From: UPXZ01 sp964568675
GTDB taxonomy: Bacteria; Bacteroidota; Bacteroidia; Bacteroidales; Paludibacteraceae
Length of the DNA stretch: 64,000 bases
Direction: 5' to 3'
Assembly (NCBI GenBank): GCA_964568675.1
Contig: CAZMQV010000003.1
Span: 1 to 64,000 of the forward strand
Shown here piece after piece: positions 61,501-64,000 of this stretch (the stretch's first letter is position 1; the number at the start of each line of letters is the position of its first letter). The notes beneath the pieces were generated by a model, which made no database searches, had not been told where the DNA came from, and saw only the letters and a list, made by a program, of their open reading frames with translations. A program made the translations under genes and the position numbers.

Positions 61501-62389
61501 CCGTGTATCCGGTACCTGAACTTGCAGGTGATGTGCCGTTATTGGTAGTTGAAGCTTGCCCTGTCCAGGTGGTTATACCCGCACCTTGGGTAGTAGTGTT
61601 TGTTCCGGCATCGGCTTTCAGCCAAAAGTCAGAATTTGTAGGAGAAGAAATTAAAACGGTGATTCTGATTTGACCGGGCGCTCCGGCGCCACCTGCTCGT
61701 GAACCACTCGTTCGATATGCACCACCGCCACCGCCGCCGGGAGAACTACCTCCAGTTCCACTTCCTTGAGAACCAGTCCTACCACCTCCTCCGTTTCCTC
61801 CTCCAGAGGGAGCTGTTGCTCCTGCCGAAGACGTAGTACTATTACCATTAGCCGCAGTACCTGCCGACGAACCTCCACCACCACCATAAGTGCCAGCATT
61901 AGCTCCATTACCTCCACTGTATTTCACCGTACCCACACCATTAGCCGCTTGCCCTCCAGATGCACCGAATGTAGTATTATCAGCGACACTTCCACCTCCT
62001 TTTGCCATAATAGTTGCATCTGTTACAAACCACGAATCACCACCACTCGCTGATCCACTACTGCTTCCCGCACCTACATTATAGTTAATAATTTGCCCAG
62101 GTATTACTGTAATCACAGACTGAGAATAAGCTCCACCTCCACCACCACCACCGTAACCATTTGATGTTCGAGATCCGCCTCTCCCTCCCCCTCCCCACAC
62201 TTCCACCTTAATGGATGTAACTCCGGCTGGTACGGTATAGGTGCCATTTCCGGCAGTAGTGATTGTAGTAACTTGCGCTTTTAGGGATGAAAAGGGGAAA
62301 AGAAAAAAAACAAACAGAAGCAGACACAAGAATAGCGTCCGGCCTGATCTAAGAGGTAAGCACACAGATTTAGAAAAGATGTTTGGCAT
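58556..62389 (-). CDS. Large glycine-rich exported protein with type IX secretion (Por) sorting domain
   Basis: 1277 residues. The signal peptide ends near LKAQ (about 39). A glycine-rich part (about 40-245, VEVWGGGGRGGSRTSNGYGGGGGGGAYS and similar) is followed by a LamG/ConA-like region (about 255-470, WLKADAGTNTTTQGAGITTWTGQ, GYISEAIGKDYLSSTTERDITETYLAVKYGVTL). Several beta-rich segments of unknown type occupy 480-1190. The last 80 residues form the type A T9SS C-terminal domain (LLLTNYTGKKGEMALYDTTGRELLRGELP and LLPGVYLLRLRAGSEQLTVKLL). It should pass the outer membrane by T9SS and stay on the surface. Adhesion is a guess from the domain types. Confidence 0.85.
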   Translation of the reverse strand: MPNIFSKSVCLPLRSGRTLFLCLLLFVFFLFPFSSLKAQVTTITTAGNGTYTVPAGVTSIKVEVWGGGGRGGSRTSNGYGGGGGGGAYSQSVITVIPGQIINYNVGAGSSSGSASGGDSWFVTDATIMAKGGGSVADNTTFGASGGQAANGVGTVKYSGGNGANAGTYGGGGGSSAGTAANGNSTTSSAGATAPSGGGNGGGGRTGSQGSGTGGSSPGGGGGGAYRTSGSRAGGAGAPGQIRITVLISSPTNSDFWLKADAGTNTTTQGAGITTWTGQASTTNNGTSPASSGTGYTASTAHPTYNTALWNFNPGVSFSNGYFRINRSNIQGDITLYTIYSSTQNTSNGSWWLLPAIIGGEANGTNNDFALGLNAGKLYFKGINVDTQSAHVTTTSTQNDGAPKIVTATRTKGATANNYIFVNGTQAGTNTSDDNSLTDPIYLGIGRNPTETTSQFVGYISEAIGKDYLSSTTERDITETYLAVKYGVTLAHDYKRAHATDSVIYAISGYGYDVAGLGRMNTFSLHQKVSSSVNVASGSSRIVMATSNNFMLPNQDASRTVLTDEQYLVWGHNNGATSSWSDISGTTYKKITRVWRSHNTGNVGAVYFQIDLSGYPALPSAYRYAVLTASDASFTAGQSYSLLQNSSGTLYTTQLSFPAGSNYFTIAAVPNFWMGAATSTDWNIVSNWTAGVVPTPTEDVVFATAANNNGSPALNDLHVPTGIANAKMINNLTNASARNLIVPADASLTVNGVVSIKDPSSGSNSTDPAKIQIKTGVTAPNGTFILNCAAQSVSMQPDIYATIDLYARGYKGAFQNWQDNIVGSPTNGQTFSTSYHWQYFGVPVASVKAEPTFNGAALREYFENYNGDNTTYYKKWKDLTNESVLTAFKGYEITQNNPTYYAIAGKLVYCDKNLIMTRQAPQVGTPGAGNDYYGLGQNLFGNSFTAAIKVDDIVFPTEAEAVVYLYNTGRFTDWGDANSTNNGSGLTAGQYTAIPKNASPAVFDGRIPSMNGFLVKFDATNTVPSTVNKTLTVKYANSVLSNTKPQTAPQASLSYMRIELLSQSTWDNLWLINQQGTTPGYDNGWDGRKFFGTPTAFLYAETAAGPMQVLANESLDGTVINFYANQDKDYQLRLVKHKLQQYEQLHLIDLQSRVAVPLASDTTLYHFTANIAEQSTSRFLLVNSSNFEQGNNDVKQLAAQLTNDGKLLLTNYTGKKGEMALYDTTGRELLRGELPISMSAREVQLLPGVYLLRLRAGSEQLTVKLLSRNSDITSFNSK

Positions 62390-62827
62390 CTTAATGGATT
62401 GGGTTTAATATTTTCGAAATAATAAATAAAAAAAACGGTTGCTAATTTGATTTTAATAATAAAGCTAATTTGTCTTATATTATAAAATCAATATTCCAAC
62501 GACAACTAAAAACAGAATTACTTTTACAGTTTTGTGTATTGATTTCCTTCGCGCGTCAAGGTTTGGAAATGGCGTCTTTAGCCACTTGAATCATTCAAGC
62601 CCAAATGATTGTAAGCACAAATAAATAAAGGACAAAACCTAAAAGAATGACATAAACTGTCAAGTTTCACAAAGATATTCAAAAAAACAACAACCGCTAA
62701 ACTACATTTATCATATTTAACAAAATAAAACAAACATAACGATTGAAGCATTAAGCAAAACCCCGCCCGCGTAGCTTGCAATAAATCGCCGCGCTTCAAG
62801 AAAAAAACATGGATAGGAAAACAAATC
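62390..62827. other. Leader and promoter region of the T9SS gene
   Basis: A minus-strand -7 box TATCTTTG lies at 62670-62677 (listed separately), so the T9SS mRNA may carry a leader of about 270 nt. A 73-codon minus-strand frame (62578-62799) spans the promoter and is not supported as a gene. Nothing else is visible. Confidence 0.5.
62670..62677 (-). promoter_or_regulatory. -7 element of the T9SS gene promoter
   Basis: TATCTTTG, preceded 20 bp upstream by TTTA in place of TTTG. Confidence 0.5.
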
Positions 62828-63862
62828 TTACTTCACTCCCCGTTCATTCAGCGCTTTCCGATAGATTGCCGCGTTGCGCTGATGCTCCGCCCAAGTTGCC
62901 GCAAAATTATGTTCGCCGGTGAAAGTTTCTTTAGCGCACATATATATAAAGTCCGATTTCACATAATTCAACACCGCGTCGATGCCCGCGATTGAAGGAA
63001 TGCGAATGGGTCCGGGTGGCAAGCCCCGGTTGCGGTAGGTATTGTAGGGCGACTCCACGCGCAGATGCGCTCCGGTAACACGGCGGATGGAGAAATCGCC
63101 CACACCAAACACCACAGTAGGGTCGGCTTGCAGCGGCATGTTTATTTTCAGTCGGTTGATATACATACCGGCTACAGTGGGTTTTTCGGGAGTGTAATTA
63201 GTTTCGGCATCCACAATGGAAGCGAGCGTAATCACCTGCTCGGGTGTGAGCGGAATGGCAGCGGCTTTTTGTTTTCGTTCGTCGTTCCAGAATCGGTTGT
63301 ACTCCGTATTCATTCGGTCGAAAAGCGCGTCCGCACTCAGGTTCCAGCGCATTTCATAAGTATTGGGCAGAAAGAGCGAAACCGAATTGTAAGGATTGAG
63401 GGCATATCGTTGTAAGAAAGCGGTATCGTTTAGCAGGGATAGAATCTCCACCGAATCGGGCATAAGTTGTGCCGCAAGTCTTCCGGCAAGTTGCTCTTTG
63501 GTGCGTATATTATTAAATGTAAGCCTCACGGGAGTTTGTCGTCCTTTCGAAAGATTTCGGATAAGGGAGAAATTGTTCATCCCATCGGCAACGGCATATT
63601 TACCCGGCAACACCGTTTCATACTTAAAGAAGCGTGCTACCCGCTCCAACTTATTCGGCGACTTTACCACCGCCTTTTCCTGTAATTGGCTCATCACATC
63701 GCCGAAGGTCGCATTCTCCCGAAGGTAAAGATATTCAGTTTTGCCGGTTCGGGTGCTGACATTGGGCATTAGAAACAATTGAGCTACATAAGCCGCACCC
63801 GAAAGGAGCGCTAAAAGGAGGAGCGCAAGCGCAATCAAGATATTTTTTTTCGATTTTTTCAT
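62828..63862 (-). CDS. mltG: Endolytic murein transglycosylase MltG
   Basis: A membrane-anchored lytic transglycosylase (344 residues) that cuts nascent glycan strands. The N-terminal anchor helix (about 7-31) is followed by a LysM-like subdomain. The YceG domain has LASIVDAETNYTPEKPTVAGMYINRL (catalytic Glu near 219), LQADPTVVFGVGD and SPYNTYRNRGLPPGPIRIPS. It is transcribed alone on the minus strand in this window. Confidence 0.94.
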   Translation of the reverse strand: MKKSKKNILIALALLLLALLSGAAYVAQLFLMPNVSTRTGKTEYLYLRENATFGDVMSQLQEKAVVKSPNKLERVARFFKYETVLPGKYAVADGMNNFSLIRNLSKGRQTPVRLTFNNIRTKEQLAGRLAAQLMPDSVEILSLLNDTAFLQRYALNPYNSVSLFLPNTYEMRWNLSADALFDRMNTEYNRFWNDERKQKAAAIPLTPEQVITLASIVDAETNYTPEKPTVAGMYINRLKINMPLQADPTVVFGVGDFSIRRVTGAHLRVESPYNTYRNRGLPPGPIRIPSIAGIDAVLNYVKSDFIYMCAKETFTGEHNFAATWAEHQRNAAIYRKALNERGVK

Positions 63863-63935
63863 TGTAGTATCCTATTCATACTTATTGAATTACAAAATTA
63901 GGTATTTTTTTTGGAAAAAATTTCATCAGAAAGCT

Positions 63936-63966
63936 TTTGCTAATCAAAAAATATGCCGTATATTTG
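63936..63966 (+). promoter_or_regulatory. Strong promoter at the right edge
   Basis: TTTG (63936-63939) and TATATTTG (63959-63966) separated by 19 bp, a perfect consensus. The transcript would begin near 63973 and enter the edge of the window. Confidence 0.8.
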
Positions 63967-63992
63967 CACTCGCAATCCGAAAGACGCCCAAT

Positions 63993-64000
63993 GGAAGTGT
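63993..64000 (+). tRNA. Possible start of a tRNA gene, perhaps tRNA-Ser (cut by window edge)
   Basis: GGAAGTGT at the edge resembles the 5' end of bacterial tRNA-Ser genes and sits about 20 nt after a strong start site. Only eight bases are visible, so this is a weak call. Confidence 0.25.

Noticed and set aside
61651..62084. Val/Leu/Glu-rich and Ser/Thr-rich frames within the glycine-rich part of the T9SS protein
   Set aside because: They are other-frame readings of glycine codon repeats; the long gene has signal peptide and sorting domain in its own frame.
62578..62799. 73-codon minus-strand frame upstream of the T9SS gene
   Set aside because: It covers the probable promoter at 62670-62677 and has no recognisable features.

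Overview
This AT-rich 64 kb window comes from a member of the Bacteroidota, most likely order Bacteroidales. The signs are promoters of the Bacteroides type (TTTG about 19-20 bp upstream of TAnnTTTG), a type IX secretion (Por) C-terminal sorting domain, a POT-type transporter, PPi-dependent phosphofructokinase, the rpmB-rpmG-DUF4295 cluster, DUF177-rpmF-fabH without plsX, and almost no Shine-Dalgarno signals. Genus is not assignable. A run of exactly 100 N (56931-57030) shows that this is a draft scaffold.

Layout. 1-2.4 kb: a DUF4332 helix-hairpin-helix protein, tRNA-Thr(CGU) and pabB. 2.6-10.3 kb: the leucine operon leuA-leuC-leuD-yjbR/mmcQ-like-(cimA-like)-leuB. It is preceded by a previously unannotated 22-codon Leu/Ile-rich leader peptide and an intrinsic terminator, i.e. 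a classical transcription attenuator. A decayed four-helix-bundle (23S-IVS type) gene bounded by inverted repeats sits between leuC and leuD. 10.4-18.1 kb (minus strand): two nucleotide-sugar modules, wbpA-wbpB-wbpD-wbpE (UDP-2,3-diacetamido-glucuronate) and rfbA-rfbC-rfbD-rfbB (dTDP-rhamnose), feeding surface polysaccharide. 18.4-21.1 kb: an Mla-type lipid transporter (permease, ATPase, MCE protein). 21.1-31.9 kb (minus strand): an unusual HU-transmembrane-LysM protein beside a plain HU, rimO, ftsY, DUF4295/rpmG/rpmB, cinA, a DUF3109 protein, a TRIC-type channel, secG, an uncharacterised gene, lptE and a sigma-54 activator.

32-46 kb: a cold-shock-type DEAD-box helicase with a long structured leader, PPi-phosphofructokinase, a capsule/EPS export unit (two Wza-like lipoproteins and a Wzc-like tyrosine kinase), an N-acetylmuramoyl-alanine amidase whose SH3 tail is broken by two frameshifts, a POT-family transporter and metG with an inverted repeat in its leader. 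45.5-52.9 kb: an OmpA-type lipoprotein, tRNA-Lys(CUU), an FAD oxidoreductase, a three-gene ytxH/holin-like membrane operon, a broken restriction-modification island (PD-(D/E)XK-like nuclease, GIY-YIG-like protein, methyltransferase remnant) and era.

53.2-64 kb: an orphan histidine kinase, yceD-rpmF-fabH, then an odd locus. There a 42-bp tandem repeat array lies between the 3' end of fabH and a 363-bp duplicate of that same 3' end and its terminator. Every visible repeat unit carries TTGT-N6-ACAA. The window ends with a two-gene type IX secretion locus (1277-residue Gly-rich exported protein plus a small membrane protein), mltG, and a strong promoter reading into what looks like the first bases of a tRNA-Ser.

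The strongest candidates for something not previously described are the palindrome-bearing 42-bp array, the leu attenuator, the inverted-repeat-bounded four-helix-bundle relic inside the leu operon, and the HU-LysM protein that could bridge nucleoid and cell wall. All coordinates and motif calls were read by eye; no similarity search was run.
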